NCBI GenBank assembly: GCA_028869135.1
Contig: JAGWTC010000009.1
Location: forward strand, 29,597-93,596
Length of the DNA: 64,000 bases
DNA from: Rhodocyclaceae bacterium
GTDB lineage: Bacteria > Pseudomonadota > Gammaproteobacteria > Burkholderiales > Rhodocyclaceae
Direction of reading: 5' to 3'
The notes under the pieces are model-generated. The model had not been told where the DNA came from, ran no database searches, and was given only the letters and a program-made list of their open reading frames with translations. The position numbers were made by a program, and so were the translations under genes. Shown here one piece after another: positions 28,996 to 39,017 of this stretch; positions within the stretch are counted from its first letter, which is position 1; each line of letters opens with the position of its first letter.

Positions 28996-29745
28996 ATGAT
29001 GGTCGTTGCCAAAAAGAAGCCCGCTGCCAAGAAGCCGGCGGCAAAGAAGGTTGCAGTGAAGAAGCCTGCTGCTGCCAAGAAGCCGGCAGTGAAGAAGGTT
29101 GCAGCGAAGAAGCCTGCTGCCGCCAAGAAGCCTGCAGTCAAGAAGGTTGCCGCCAAGAAGCCGGTTGCTGCCAAGAAGCCCGCAGTCAAGAAGGTTGCCG
29201 CCAAGAAGCCGGTTGCCGCCAAGAAGCCCGCAGTGAAGAAGGTTGCAGCGAAGAAGGTTGCAGCGAAGAAGCCGGTTGCCGCCAAGAAGCCCGCAGTCAA
29301 GAAGGTTGCAGCGAAGAAGCCGGTTGCCGCCAAGAAGCCTGCAGTCAAGAAGGTTGCCGCCAAGAAGCCGGTTGCCGCCAAGAAGCCGGTTGCCGCCAAG
29401 AAGCCCGCAGTCAAGAAGGTTGCTGCCAAGAAGCCGGTTGCCGCCAAGAAGCCCGCAGTGAAGAAGGTTGCAGCGAAGAAGCCGGTTGCTGCCAAGAAGC
29501 CTGCAGTCAAGAAGGTTGCCGCCAAGAAGCCGGTTGCAGCGAAGAAGCCTGCCGCTGCCAAGACGCCGGTTGCCAGGAAGGTTGCCGCCAAGCCTGCTGC
29601 CGCCAAGAAGCCCGCTGCCAAGAAGCCGGCCGCCAAGCCTGCTGCTGCTCCGGCTGCACCGTCCACCGCTGCTACCCCGGGTATCAAGTCGTCCCTGAAC
29701 CCGGCCGCCGCCTGGCCGTTCCCGACGGGTTCGCGTCCGTCCTGA
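28996..29745 (+). CDS. Histone H1-like, lysine/alanine/proline-rich nucleoid protein
   Basis: 249 residues, nearly all built from AAKKP and AVKKVAAKKP units; the long repeat AVKKVAAKKPVAAKKP recurs about ten times between residues 30 and 195. The last 30 residues (ATPGIKSSLNPAAAWPFPTG) differ and are probably a conserved tail. The composition is that of eukaryotic H1 tails and of bacterial HctB/AlgP-like proteins, which bind DNA through lysines. AAGGAG lies 6 bases before the first of two adjacent ATGs. The repetitive DNA makes copy number prone to change. Expected role: nucleoid compaction or regulation. Confidence 0.88.
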   Translation: MMVVAKKKPAAKKPAAKKVAVKKPAAAKKPAVKKVAAKKPAAAKKPAVKKVAAKKPVAAKKPAVKKVAAKKPVAAKKPAVKKVAAKKVAAKKPVAAKKPAVKKVAAKKPVAAKKPAVKKVAAKKPVAAKKPVAAKKPAVKKVAAKKPVAAKKPAVKKVAAKKPVAAKKPAVKKVAAKKPVAAKKPAAAKTPVARKVAAKPAAAKKPAAKKPAAKPAAAPAAPSTAATPGIKSSLNPAAAWPFPTGSRPS

Positions 29746-29763
29746 TCCGGTTTCCGGTATCAG

Positions 29764-29797
29764 AAAAGGCGCAGTGCTCAGGCACTGCGCCTTTTTC
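29764..29797. terminator. Bidirectional terminator between the H1-like and aminotransferase genes
   Basis: AAAAGGCGCAGTGC, TCAG loop, GCACTGCGCCTTTT: 14-bp perfect stem, serving two convergent genes. Confidence 0.93.
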
Positions 29798-29818
29798 TTT
29801 TGCAGCGCTGGAAAGTTT

Positions 29819-30985
29819 CTAGAGGCGCTGGCGCGAGAAGAAGCTCTGCATGCGGCGCAGGCCTTCCTGCAGACGCGCCATCTCGGTCGTGTAGGCGAAG
29901 CGCATATAGCGATGGGCATCCTGCTGGCCAAAATCCAGTCCGGGTGTGCAGGCAACGCCTGCCTCTTCCAGCAATGCTTGCGCCAGCGCATAGCTGTCTT
30001 CGGCGAGCGATCCTATCTCCGCATAGACGTAGAACGCACCCTTGGGGGGCGCCGTGATCCTGAATCCGATTTCATCGAGCCCGGCCAGCAGCAGGTCGCG
30101 ACGCCGTGAAAACTCGCGCCGGCGCTCCTCCAGTATCGTAATGTTCTGTGGCGTGAAGGAGGCCAGCGCCGCGTGCTGGGCCAGCGTCGGCGGCGAGATG
30201 TAAAGGTTCTGCGCGAGCTTCTCCACTTCGCGCAGATAACGTGGCGGCACCACCAGCCAGCCGAGACGCCAGCCGGTCATGCCGAAGTACTTCGAAAAGC
30301 TGTTGATGACGAAAATGTCGTCACCGAGCATCGTTGCCGATGCCGCATCGACGCCGTAAGTCAGGCCGTGATAGATCTCGTCGACGAGCAGCGTGCCGCC
30401 TTTCTCCTTGACCGCGGCGTGGAGTTCGGCGAGGTGCGCTGCGCCGATCAGCGTGCCGGTCGGGTTGGCCGGTGAGGCGACCAGCAGGCCTTTGGTGCGC
30501 GCCCCCCACGCCTCTCCGACTTGTGCTGCCGTCGGCTGATAGCCGTGCTCCGCGCGGGTGGCGATGCGGCGCACCTTGCCTTCGAGCAGGCGCACAAAAT
30601 TGGCGTTGCAGGGATAGCCCGGATCGGGCAGCAGCCACTCTTCGTCGCGGTCGACGAGGACACTGAGCGCCATCAGCAGCGCGGCGGATGCGCCGGTCGT
30701 GATGACGATGCGTTCGGCCGGCACATGGCTGCGGTAGCGCTGACGGTAGAAGTCGCTGATGGCTTCACGCAGCTCGGGCATGCCTAGCGCCGAGGTATAA
30801 AACACCTTGCCGGTGGCGAGAAAATCCTGCGCGGCGGCAATCACTGGCGGCGATGTCGGAAAGTCGGGCTCGCCGACCTCCATGTGCACAATGTCGCGCC
30901 CCTGCTGCTCCAGCGCTTTCGCGCGCCCCATCAGCTCCATGACCTGGAAGGGTGAAATATCCTGCATGCGGCGAGCGAGCGTCAT
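29819..30985 (-). CDS. Class I/II pyridoxal-phosphate aminotransferase
   Basis: 388 residues from the ATG; a TTG two codons upstream is possible. Fold type I features are the substrate/cofactor region PANPTG, the NDE-like LVDEIYHGLTYG, and the PLP lysine in NSFSKYFGMTGWRLGW. The C-terminal Arg in RYMRFAYTT would bind the substrate carboxylate. It belongs with aspartate/alanine-type aminotransferases; the exact amino acid is not decidable from sequence. It is divergent from maeB with about 170 bases between them. Confidence 0.9.
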   Translation of the reverse strand: MTLARRMQDISPFQVMELMGRAKALEQQGRDIVHMEVGEPDFPTSPPVIAAAQDFLATGKVFYTSALGMPELREAISDFYRQRYRSHVPAERIVITTGASAALLMALSVLVDRDEEWLLPDPGYPCNANFVRLLEGKVRRIATRAEHGYQPTAAQVGEAWGARTKGLLVASPANPTGTLIGAAHLAELHAAVKEKGGTLLVDEIYHGLTYGVDAASATMLGDDIFVINSFSKYFGMTGWRLGWLVVPPRYLREVEKLAQNLYISPPTLAQHAALASFTPQNITILEERRREFSRRRDLLLAGLDEIGFRITAPPKGAFYVYAEIGSLAEDSYALAQALLEEAGVACTPGLDFGQQDAHRYMRFAYTTEMARLQEGLRRMQSFFSRQRL

Positions 30986-31158
30986 GAGCAATCGATACGG
31001 CGGACAAAGCGGGCAGTGTAGCAGTCAGGCATGCGGACTTTATGCCACAATCCTCCTTGAGATTCGCATCAGGCCCGTGTTTGCAGACAGTGCCGGCGAC
31101 ATGTCAGCGCCGCCCTGCCGCTATCCGATAAGAACGCAGTTCGGAGGAGAACGGTTTC

Positions 31159-33435
31159 ATGGATGAAGACATCCGCGCAGCAGCACTTGAATATCACGCA
31201 TTTCCTCGCCCCGGCAAGATCGCCGTGGTGCCCAGCAAGAGCCTAAGCAGCCAGCAGGAACTTTCCCTCGCCTACACGCCCGGCGTTGCCGCTGCCTGCA
31301 ACGCGATTGCCGCCGACCCAGCCCAGGCCAGCCGCCTGACCGGCCGCGCCAATATGGTTGCCGTGATCACCAACGGCACTGCCGTGCTCGGCCTCGGCAA
31401 TATCGGCCCGCTCGCGGCCAAGCCGGTGATGGAAGGCAAGGCCGTGCTGTTCAAGAAATTTGCCGGCATCGACGTCTTCGATCTGGAATTGGCGCAATCC
31501 GATCCCGACAAGCTGATCGACGCCATCGCCGCGCTGGAGCCGACTTTCGGCGGCATCAATCTCGAAGACATCAAGGCGCCCGAGTGCTTCTACATTGAGC
31601 AAAAGCTGCGCGAGCGCATGAAGATCCCGGTCTTCCATGACGACCAGCACGGCACCGCCATCGTCGTCTGCGCGGCCATCCTCAACGGCTTGAAGGTGGT
31701 CGGCAAGGAGCTGAAGGATGTCAAACTGGTGACCTCGGGCGCCGGCGCCGCGGCGCTTGCCTGTCTCGCGCTGCTGCAGAAGATGGGCATGCCGATCGAG
31801 CACATCTGGGTGACCGATGTGGATGGCGTGATCTACAACGGGCGGCCGACCATGAACGACTCGCTCAGGCCGTATGCCCGCGACACCGATGCGCGCGGGC
31901 TCGGCGACGTGATCGCCGATGCCGACGTCTTCCTCGGCCTGTCGGCCGGCGGCGTGCTGAAGCCCGAGATGGTGGCGAAAATGGCGCGCTCGCCGCTGAT
32001 TCTGGCGCTGGCCAACCCGACGCCCGAAATCCTCCCCGATGTGGCCAAGTCCGTACGCGCCGATGTGGTCATGGCGACCGGGCGCTCCGACTTCCCCAAT
32101 CAGGTCAACAATTCGCTCTGCTTCCCCTTCATCTTTCGCGGCGCGCTCGATGTCGGCGCCACCACGATCAACGACGAGATGAAGATCGCCGCATGCACGG
32201 CGATCGCCGAACTGGCGCATGCCGAACACACCGACGTGGTCGCCGCCGCCTATCACCTCGAGGACGTGCATTTCGGTCCGGATTACCTGATGCCCAAGCA
32301 GTTCGACCCGCGCCTGATCACGCGCGTGGCGCCGGCGGTGGCGCAGGCGGCGATGGACTCCGGCGTGGCGACGCGGCCTATCGCCGACATGATGGCCTAT
32401 GTGGCGCAGCTAGAAGCCTTCATCTATCACTCCAGCTTCGTCATGAAGCCCATCTTCTCCGGCGCCAAGGTCAATCCGGCGCGCGTCGTGTTTGCCGAAG
32501 GCGAAGAGGAGCGCGTGCTGCGCGCGGTCAAGACGACGGTCGACGACGGCCTGGCCAAGCCCATCGTCATCGGCCGGCCCGAAGTGGTACAGATGCGCAT
32601 CGAGCGTGCCGGACTCCGCTTGCGCGCCGGCATCGACTTCGAAATGGTCAATCAGGACTCGGACCCGCGCTACAAGGAGCTGTGGCAGTCCTACTACAAG
32701 ATCATGCAGCGGAAGGGCGTCAGCGTCGAAGTGGCCAAGCGCGACATGCTGCGCCGTCCGACCCTGATCGGCGCCATGCTGATCAGGCACGGCTACGCCG
32801 ACGCCATGCTGTGCGGCACCGTCGGCAGCTACGCCCACCACCTGGAGGCGATCGGCAATGTGATCGGTCGCAGCCCCGGCGTGCAGGACTTCTACGCGAT
32901 GAACATGCTGACCCTGCCGGACCGCACGCTGTTCATTGCCGACACCTATGTGCACTACGATCCGAGCGTGCAGCAGATCGTCGAGATGACCCTGCTGGCG
33001 GCCGAGGAGGTGCGCCGCTTCGGTCTGGTTCCCAAGGTCGCCTTGCTGTCGCACTCGAATTTCGGCACTGCCAACACACCGACGGCGCTGAAGATGCGCC
33101 AGGCGCTGGCGCTGCTCAACGAGCGCGCGCCCGACCTGGAAGTCGAGGGTGAAATGCACGGCGATGCGGCGCTGTCGGCCGCCATCCGCCAGCAGGTCTT
33201 TCCCGATTCGCGTCTCAAGGGCGAGGCCAATCTGCTCATCATGCCCAATCTCGACGCCGCCAATATCGCCTTCAACCTGCTCAAGGAAGAGGCGGGCGAT
33301 GGCGTCACCGTCGGCCCCATCCTGCTTGGCGCGGCCAAGCCCATGCATATCGTCACACCGACGGCGACGGTGCGCAGGCTGTTGAACATGACCGCGCTGC
33401 TGTCGGTCGAGACGGCGCACCTGAACAAGCGCTAG
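31159..33435 (+). CDS. maeB: NADP-dependent malic enzyme (MaeB type, with phosphotransacetylase-like domain)
   Basis: 758 residues, the typical MaeB size. About 1-430 are the malic-enzyme part, with [31 protein letters not shown] and [13 protein letters not shown] (metal and malate site); the dinucleotide site is [11 protein letters not shown]. About 440-758 form a phosphotransacetylase-like domain ([14 protein letters not shown]) that is regulatory rather than catalytic in MaeB. It converts malate to pyruvate and CO2 with NADPH. GGAGGAG precedes the ATG. The patatin gene starts eight bases after its stop. Confidence 0.96.
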   Translation: MDEDIRAAALEYHAFPRPGKIAVVPSKSLSSQQELSLAYTPGVAAACNAIAADPAQASRLTGRANMVAVITNGTAVLGLGNIGPLAAKPVMEGKAVLFKKFAGIDVFDLELAQSDPDKLIDAIAALEPTFGGINLEDIKAPECFYIEQKLRERMKIPVFHDDQHGTAIVVCAAILNGLKVVGKELKDVKLVTSGAGAAALACLALLQKMGMPIEHIWVTDVDGVIYNGRPTMNDSLRPYARDTDARGLGDVIADADVFLGLSAGGVLKPEMVAKMARSPLILALANPTPEILPDVAKSVRADVVMATGRSDFPNQVNNSLCFPFIFRGALDVGATTINDEMKIAACTAIAELAHAEHTDVVAAAYHLEDVHFGPDYLMPKQFDPRLITRVAPAVAQAAMDSGVATRPIADMMAYVAQLEAFIYHSSFVMKPIFSGAKVNPARVVFAEGEEERVLRAVKTTVDDGLAKPIVIGRPEVVQMRIERAGLRLRAGIDFEMVNQDSDPRYKELWQSYYKIMQRKGVSVEVAKRDMLRRPTLIGAMLIRHGYADAMLCGTVGSYAHHLEAIGNVIGRSPGVQDFYAMNMLTLPDRTLFIADTYVHYDPSVQQIVEMTLLAAEEVRRFGLVPKVALLSHSNFGTANTPTALKMRQALALLNERAPDLEVEGEMHGDAALSAAIRQQVFPDSRLKGEANLLIMPNLDAANIAFNLLKEEAGDGVTVGPILLGAAKPMHIVTPTATVRRLLNMTALLSVETAHLNKR

Positions 33436-33443
33436 GCTCACAT

Positions 33444-34577
33444 ATGGGGGAGCGCGGCAAGACCGCATTGGTGCTGACGGGCGGCGGCGCACGCGCTGCC
33501 TATCAGGTGGGCGTACTGACGGCGGTTCGCGAGATATTGCCCGACCCGCAGAGGAATCCTTTTCCGATTCTCTGCGGCGCGTCGGCCGGCGCCATCAATG
33601 CTGCCGTGCTCGCGTGCTGGTCGGAAAACTTTGCGGCCGGCGTGGACAATCTGCGGCGCACCTGGGCCGGCTTCCATGCGGCCGACGTGTACCGCGCCGA
33701 TGCCGCCGGCATCGCCCTGACCGGCGCTCGCTGGGTTTCGGCGATGATGCTGGGCTGGCTGATACGGCAGAATCCGCGCTCCCTGCTGGATAACGCGCCC
33801 CTGCGCCGGTTGCTGGAGCAGCGTCTGGATTTCTCGCGCATCGACGAGGCCATTGCCAGCGGCGCGCTGCATTCGCTTTCGATTACCTGCTCGGGCTATG
33901 CCAGCGGCCACAGCGTGACCTTCTTTCAGGGCCATCCCGATCTGCAGACCTGGTCGCGCACGCAACGCTTCGGCGCGCGCGCCGAGCTCACGCTCGATCA
34001 CCTGATGGCCTCCAGCGCCATCCCCTTCGTGTTTCCTTCGGTGCGCATCAATCGCGAATACTTCGGCGACGGCTCCATGCGGCAACTGGCGCCGATTTCG
34101 CCGGCCGTGCATCTCGGCGCGCAGCGCATCCTCGTCATCGGTGCCGGCCGCATGAGCGCCGAGAACGAGCGGGCCGTGCAAGAGAGCTACCCCTCGCTGG
34201 CGCAAGTCGCCGGCCACGCCCTGTCGAGCATTTTTCTGGATAGTCTTTACGTGGATCTGGAGCGTCTGGCGCGCATCAACAATACGCTCAGCATGATTCC
34301 CGACGAAAAGCGCCGCGAGGCCGGTTTGGCCTTGCGTCCCATCGAGACCCTGGTCATTTCCCCGTCGCAGCGCCTCGACACCCTTGCGGCCCGGCACGCG
34401 CAGGCCCTGCCGATGCCGGTGCGCATGCTGTTGCGCGGCATCGGTGCCATGAACCGTCGCGGCGGCGCGCTGGCCAGTTATTTATTGTTCGAACCCGAGT
34501 ACACAGGCGCCCTGATCGAGCTTGGCTATGCAGACACCATATCGCGCAAAAGTGAAGTATTGCGGTTCCTTGAATAG
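33444..34577 (+). CDS. Patatin-like phospholipase
   Basis: 377 residues. The oxyanion loop is LTGGGARAAYQVGVL, the nucleophile elbow GASAGAINAAV (GxSxG) and the second catalytic residue the Asp in FGDGSMRQ, so the Ser-Asp dyad is intact. There is no signal peptide, and the family acts on acyl esters at the inner leaflet. It is eight bases from maeB and likely co-transcribed. A C-terminal 130-residue extension follows the catalytic domain; its role is unknown. Confidence 0.9.
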   Translation: MGERGKTALVLTGGGARAAYQVGVLTAVREILPDPQRNPFPILCGASAGAINAAVLACWSENFAAGVDNLRRTWAGFHAADVYRADAAGIALTGARWVSAMMLGWLIRQNPRSLLDNAPLRRLLEQRLDFSRIDEAIASGALHSLSITCSGYASGHSVTFFQGHPDLQTWSRTQRFGARAELTLDHLMASSAIPFVFPSVRINREYFGDGSMRQLAPISPAVHLGAQRILVIGAGRMSAENERAVQESYPSLAQVAGHALSSIFLDSLYVDLERLARINNTLSMIPDEKRREAGLALRPIETLVISPSQRLDTLAARHAQALPMPVRMLLRGIGAMNRRGGALASYLLFEPEYTGALIELGYADTISRKSEVLRFLE

Positions 34578-34697
34578 CTGTTACATTTCGCATGAACTTC
34601 TTGCGCTATCTGCTTAATTTATAGAGAATACTGCCGTAAGAGCCGGAGAGGTCCCATCAGGGGTGGTGGGACGGGGTCCCGGCGGATGGAGAGTGAT

Positions 34698-35687
34698 ATG
34701 AAGAAAGCCTTGGTTGCTGCATTGACAATCGCCTCCCTGGTCTGCGCGCAGGCCCAGGCGGAGACGACTACTCCCAAGAAAAAAGCCGTCGCCAGCAAGA
34801 GTGCGAGCAAGAGCTCAACCAAGAGCGCAAGCACGCACGCTGCCCGCAAGTCGAACATCAAGCAGGCCGCCCTGCAGGGCGATCACCTGGTCGGAGAGTC
34901 GCTGCCGCCCAGCGCCGCCGCCCTCGGCATCCAGTCTTCCGCCTTCCTGGTGCAGGATCAGATGACCGGATCCGTGCTCTACGAAAAGAACGCCAGCGCC
35001 GTTGTGCCGATCGCCTCGATCACCAAGCTGATGACGGCCATGGTCAGCCTCGACGCCCAGCCCGGTTTGCACGATGTCATGACGATTTCCGAGGAGGATG
35101 TCGACATGCTCAAGGGCACCCGCTCCCGCCTCAAGGTCGGCACCCAACTGACGCGTGAAGAAATGCTGCGCCTGGCGCTGATGTCGTCGGAAAACCGCGC
35201 CGCTTCAGCCTTGTCCCGCTACTATCCGGGCGGTCGTCCGGCTTTCGTCGCCGCCATGAATCGCAAGGCGCAGGCGCTGGGCCTCGTGGACACCCACTTC
35301 GAGGATTCGACTGGCCTGACTTCCGCCAACGTCTCGTCCGCGCGTGACCTCGTCAAGATGGTCGCCGCCGCCCACCAGTATCCCTTGATCCGCGAGTTCA
35401 CCACCACCGCCGAATACGACGTCATCGTCGACGGCCGCGTGCAGGAATTCCACAACACCAACAGCCTGGTCCGTAACGAGAACTCCGGCTGGGACATCGG
35501 CCTGTCCAAGACCGGCTTCATCAACGAGGCCGGCAAGTGTCTGGTGATGCAGGCCTGGTTCAACCGCAAGCCCATCATCATCGTGCTGCTCGACTCCTGG
35601 GGCAAGATGACGCGCATCGGCGATGCCAATCGCATCAAGAAGGCAGTCGAGCGCTACGCCCAGAACGCCAAGCCGAATACCATCTGA
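34698..35687 (+). CDS. pbpG: D-alanyl-D-alanine endopeptidase (PBP7/PbpG type, peptidase S11)
   Basis: 329 residues; the second ATG (34698) is chosen because GGAGAG precedes it at good distance. A signal peptide ends at AQAQAE. A lysine/serine-rich linker (about 30-60) leads to the catalytic domain with SITK, SEN and KTG, the full S11 triad of motifs. It cleaves D-Ala-meso-DAP crosslinks in the periplasm. It lacks the C-terminal membrane-anchor domain of DacA/DacC, which argues for PbpG. A palindromic stretch (GTCCCATC...GGTGGGAC) lies in the leader. Confidence 0.93.
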   Translation: MKKALVAALTIASLVCAQAQAETTTPKKKAVASKSASKSSTKSASTHAARKSNIKQAALQGDHLVGESLPPSAAALGIQSSAFLVQDQMTGSVLYEKNASAVVPIASITKLMTAMVSLDAQPGLHDVMTISEEDVDMLKGTRSRLKVGTQLTREEMLRLALMSSENRAASALSRYYPGGRPAFVAAMNRKAQALGLVDTHFEDSTGLTSANVSSARDLVKMVAAAHQYPLIREFTTTAEYDVIVDGRVQEFHNTNSLVRNENSGWDIGLSKTGFINEAGKCLVMQAWFNRKPIIIVLLDSWGKMTRIGDANRIKKAVERYAQNAKPNTI

Positions 35688-35706
35688 GCGATTCACTCCC
35701 CAGCAA

Positions 35707-35739
35707 AAAAAGCCGGCCCTCACCTCAGGCCGGCTTTTT
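35707..35739. terminator. Bidirectional terminator between pbpG and the DUF4124-like gene
   Basis: AAAAAGCCGGCC, nine-base loop, GGCCGGCTTTTT. It serves two convergent genes. Confidence 0.9.
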
Positions 35740-35744
35740 CGTTT

Positions 35745-36068
35745 CTAGCGCTGCATCGGCTGCGTTTGCGGCGCGATCGGCGCTGACGGCCGGGGCGTTG
35801 CCGGGCTGGCGGGTTGCGGTGCCGGCGGCGAAGGCAAGGGCTGATCCGGTGGCGGCAGAATAGGCTCGGGCTTCGGTTGCGCCAAAGTTTCGGACGCCCG
35901 GGCCTGGCCGGCCGGCGGCGCTGTTCGCTTGGCCGGCAGCGCATTGCAGGGCGCATCCGTCAGCGTGACATTGCCGCGGGCGTCCATGCATTTGTTTGCT
36001 TCGGCGGCATGCAGTGCCGGGGTCACCAGCAACAGGCATGGCAGCAGGACGGTTCGGATTGCAGGCAT
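35745..36068 (-). CDS. DUF4124-like secreted protein, proline-rich
   Basis: 107 residues from MPAIRTVLL, which has GAGGAG upstream; a start seven codons earlier is possible. A signal peptide ends at ALHAAE. The short conserved core KCMDARGNVTLTDAPC is of the DUF4124 type, with two cysteines that could pair in the periplasm. A proline/alanine-rich tail follows. A paralogue with the same core is at 41810. Function unknown. Confidence 0.75.
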   Translation of the reverse strand: MPAIRTVLLPCLLLVTPALHAAEANKCMDARGNVTLTDAPCNALPAKRTAPPAGQARASETLAQPKPEPILPPPDQPLPSPPAPQPASPATPRPSAPIAPQTQPMQR

Positions 36069-36344
36069 GACAAGCTCCTCTTCGTTCATCTTCCCTCGCT
36101 CACCATAGCGCGGATCGGTCGCCGCAGCTGTCCGCGCCGGCCTGCATTCGTCCCGGCCTTTTCCTACACGGCAGATGTCTGGATAGGCATGCCTCTGCAA
36201 GCAGCCAGTCGGTATGGTCCGCGACCGGGGCCGCTTGCGGCGCGCAAGCCTCGTGGAAATGCTGCCTGCCGCTCGGGTTTATTCGCGCTTCCCCCTCCAC
36301 CCGTCTTGCTATCGTGACGTCTGGTTTCAGTCGGAGCATCTGCA

Positions 36345-36989
36345 ATGATCAACTACGGGCTCAAGCTGCGCATTTTCGCTACCGCCCTTGCCGCGCTGTC
36401 CGGTTATGTCGACGCGCTCGGCTTCATCTATCTGGGCGGCTTCTTCGTGTCCTTCATGAGCGGCAACTCGACGCGCCTGGGCGTCGGTCTGGTGCAGGAC
36501 TGGCACCACGCGCTGATCTCGGGCGGCCTGATCGTCGCCTTCGTCTTCGGCGTCTTCCTCGGCACGCTGTTCGCCTATCGCGGCAGTACGCGCCGCTCCA
36601 CCACGGTACTGGCGCTGGTCGCCCTGCTGCTCACGCTCGCGGCGGCCGCGCATGCCGCCAACGTGCATTCGCTGGCTGTCGCACTGACCGCCATGGCCAT
36701 GGGCGCCATCAACTGCATCTTCGTCGGCAGCAGCGGTGAGGTCACCACCGGCGTGACCTATATGACCGGCACCCTGGTCAAGCTCGGCCAGGGCCTGGCG
36801 CGCAATCTCGTGCGACCCGACAAGATTGCCTGGGGCGGCTATCTCTGGCTGTGGCTGGGGCTGATCGCCGGTGGCATGCTCGGCGCCTTTGTCTTCCCCT
36901 TCATCGGCCTGTCGGCGCTGTGGTTTGCCGCCGCTGCATCGCTTGTTCTCGCAATCGTCGCGGCGACCATGCATCTGGGTGAACACTGA
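36345..36989 (+). CDS. DUF1275 (YoaK-like) membrane protein
   Basis: 214 residues with about six membrane helices. The family signature is seen in ALSGYVDALGFIYLGGFFVS and FMSGNSTRLG, and GEVTTGVTYMTGTLVKLGQ is a second conserved block. CGGAG lies ahead of the ATG. DUF1275 proteins are thought to be transporters, but no substrate is established. It is a single gene flanked by unrelated genes. Confidence 0.88.
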   Translation: MINYGLKLRIFATALAALSGYVDALGFIYLGGFFVSFMSGNSTRLGVGLVQDWHHALISGGLIVAFVFGVFLGTLFAYRGSTRRSTTVLALVALLLTLAAAAHAANVHSLAVALTAMAMGAINCIFVGSSGEVTTGVTYMTGTLVKLGQGLARNLVRPDKIAWGGYLWLWLGLIAGGMLGAFVFPFIGLSALWFAAAASLVLAIVAATMHLGEH

Positions 36990-37059
36990 GCGCTTGAGGC
37001 AGGCGGTGTGCCGCCGATCGTTTTTCGTGAGAGGCGTCGCAAAATCGTTGATTAACGAC

Positions 37060-38652
37060 TCAGGACTGCTTGAACCATTTCTTCACTATTGCTTCGGATC
37101 TTTCCTTGTTCAGGCGCTCGCGCTGGGCAATTTCGGCCGGGCTTGCCGCAGCGTCGCGACATTGTGCCGCTACTGATGTGAAGCGCTTGGCGCAAATGTC
37201 GGCAAGCTTCTTGGCTTGCTCCCAGCCCTGGATGCGGCCAGTCAGCTTGATCGATTGGGGCCAGACTGCACTGGCATTTTGGTATTGCGCAAAGCCTTGC
37301 TGGAACACAGTGTTGGCGCCGACAACGTTGCCTGACTGCAGCAACTGATCGCTGCGCTTCACATAGACAAACCAGGCGGCATCGTTGGGTGAACTCAGGT
37401 TTGCGCTCAGTGCAGCGGCGGCTTCCCGAGCCTTACCGCGCGCCTCAAGGGCGTTGTTCAGCGCAACGATCGGGAGTGCGTGCCTTCCTGTGATGCCGTT
37501 TGTGGCCTTTTGCGCCAGCACCAAGGCATTCGGTGCACTCACATCCAGCAGGGCTTCTGCGGCGTAACCGTAATTCTTGATCAGTGCCGCCGTGCGCTTG
37601 TTCCTGAGTACTTGTTGCAAAGGCTTTTCGGTCGGTGTGCGGCTCGCGATGTTCGGCGGCAGAGCGTCGGCAGCCTGGGCCACGGTATCGAGGCGTTTCA
37701 GGATGTCCGGATGTCGGCTCGTGACGTTGTTCCACAGATCGCCGGTCGACTGCTGCAATTCATGGAACAGGCCGGCGATCCCGGCATTGAGGTCTTCCGT
37801 CGGAATCGTAAATGTTGCCTGATTGCCGTTCCCCGTTTGTTGCTGGCTGGCACGGGCGGCCTTGCGTGCCTCTTCCTTGACGGCCTCTAGCATTTTCTGG
37901 CGCAGGGTGGTTTGCCGATCGGCATTCTGCTCTTCCCAACTGGCGAGCCTCTCCAGAAAAACCTTCATTCCATACTCGTACGAATATCCCAGCTTGAGGC
38001 TGATGTTGAGGCCGAATGCGTCAGCATCTGACTCCTGACCGCGGCTCCAGGCCGCAGCCGACAATTCCCGAGTCATCAGGTAGCTTGCCATCAGGGTGTC
38101 CACGGGGGTCCATCCCGTGTTCTGGGCGGTATGCTTTGCCAGCGCAACACCAAAGGCAGCAAGCGTAGCCACTTGATCGGAGCCCTGTATTGTTTCACCC
38201 AGACGGTGGTAGTGCAGGTAAATATGCCCGAACTCGTGGCCCAGCAAGGCAACTAGCTCATCCTCGCTTTGAGCGCCCGACACCCAACTGGGTGAAACAT
38301 AGATATTGCCGGCATCGGTTGAGTAGGCTTCAAGCGCTGTTGTTGCCAGGATGTGCACTTCGCCCGGCCAGTCTGCGACGCTGGCCTTGGCCTTGATGCG
38401 TATCAGCAGATCGTTCAGGTATTTCTGCAATTCCGGCATGGATGCGAGGCCATACCCCTGTGCGCGCTGATTGAGCACATCGTCTTGCAGCGCCGGCCAG
38501 CTATTCCGCTCTGGTGGCGGAAGTTCGCCCGTGGGGGCGATCGCCAGCGTCGAGTCGCCCTTAAGACCCTGTATCTGCGGCAGGCTTTTGCAAGCGGACA
38601 GGCTTGCCAATGCAATGGCGACTGCTGCGTGGATCAGCCTAGTTGCACGCAT
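37060..38652 (-). CDS. Lipoprotein M48-family metallopeptidase with C-terminal helical repeats
   Basis: 530 residues from the ATG that overlaps the upstream gene by 14 bases. The lipobox LASLSAC suggests an outer-membrane or periplasmic lipoprotein. The zinc site is GHEFGH (HExxH) with the third ligand in QESDADAFG, so the protease looks active. About residues 360-520 are alpha-helical and TPR-like (ALVLAQKAT, AREAAAAL, NTVFQQGFAQY), as in BepA/YfgC and LoiP-type envelope proteases. It is the last gene of an operon with the SH3-like and CHASE2 genes. Confidence 0.85.
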   Translation of the reverse strand: MRATRLIHAAVAIALASLSACKSLPQIQGLKGDSTLAIAPTGELPPPERNSWPALQDDVLNQRAQGYGLASMPELQKYLNDLLIRIKAKASVADWPGEVHILATTALEAYSTDAGNIYVSPSWVSGAQSEDELVALLGHEFGHIYLHYHRLGETIQGSDQVATLAAFGVALAKHTAQNTGWTPVDTLMASYLMTRELSAAAWSRGQESDADAFGLNISLKLGYSYEYGMKVFLERLASWEEQNADRQTTLRQKMLEAVKEEARKAARASQQQTGNGNQATFTIPTEDLNAGIAGLFHELQQSTGDLWNNVTSRHPDILKRLDTVAQAADALPPNIASRTPTEKPLQQVLRNKRTAALIKNYGYAAEALLDVSAPNALVLAQKATNGITGRHALPIVALNNALEARGKAREAAAALSANLSSPNDAAWFVYVKRSDQLLQSGNVVGANTVFQQGFAQYQNASAVWPQSIKLTGRIQGWEQAKKLADICAKRFTSVAAQCRDAAASPAEIAQRERLNKERSEAIVKKWFKQS

Positions 38653-39004
38653 TCTTGCCCGCTCCGGCTGTTGCCCCCCATGTTTCCTGCGCAACTCCTA
38701 CGCCTTTGGGTGCCTTACTGGCGCAACTGGCGCCAGCGGCGTCGCGCTTGACGCGCACCTGCATGCTGCGCAGCCAGACCTCTTTGCCAGACAGACTGAC
38801 CTTGTAGAAGCCTGCCTGTGTCGCCAGAATCGGTAGCGGCATGGGCAGGTCGGATGTCGCCACAGGCTTGCTTTCGGTGCCGTTGGGCTGGGTGTAGAGG
38901 TCGAGAGTTTCTCTTGATCGCGGGCTGGCTTCGACAATTGCATCGGCCAATGCACTACTCGTCGTCAGCAGAAGGGCTAGTCCGAAAATCCATTTGTCGT
39001 GCAT
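38639..39004 (-). CDS. Small secreted SH3-like protein
   Basis: 121 residues; the start MHDKWIFG has AAGGAA at proper distance, and a signal peptide ends at SSALAD. The middle part (TLDLYTQPNG...MPLPILATQAGFYKVSLSGKEVWLRS) has the feel of a bacterial SH3-type domain, with the terminal V-W-L-R strand. Two cysteines lie in the tail. Such domains bind peptidoglycan or partner proteins. It sits between CHASE2 and M48 genes and overlaps the latter. The assignment is by pattern only. Confidence 0.65.
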   Translation of the reverse strand: MHDKWIFGLALLLTTSSALADAIVEASPRSRETLDLYTQPNGTESKPVATSDLPMPLPILATQAGFYKVSLSGKEVWLRSMQVRVKRDAAGASCASKAPKGVGVAQETWGATAGAGKNACN

Positions 39005-39017
39005 CGTCTTTTTCCTT

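Noticed and set aside
28996..29570. CRISPR-like array in the H1-like gene
   Set aside because: The repeats are contiguous coding units without unique spacers, and no cas gene is present.
28971..29687. Long minus-strand repeat ORF opposite the H1-like gene (FLAATGFLAAT-type), and a plus-strand second frame from 28980
   Set aside because: Both are by-products of the repetitive lysine/alanine codons. Only the AKKP frame has the ribosome site and a known protein type.
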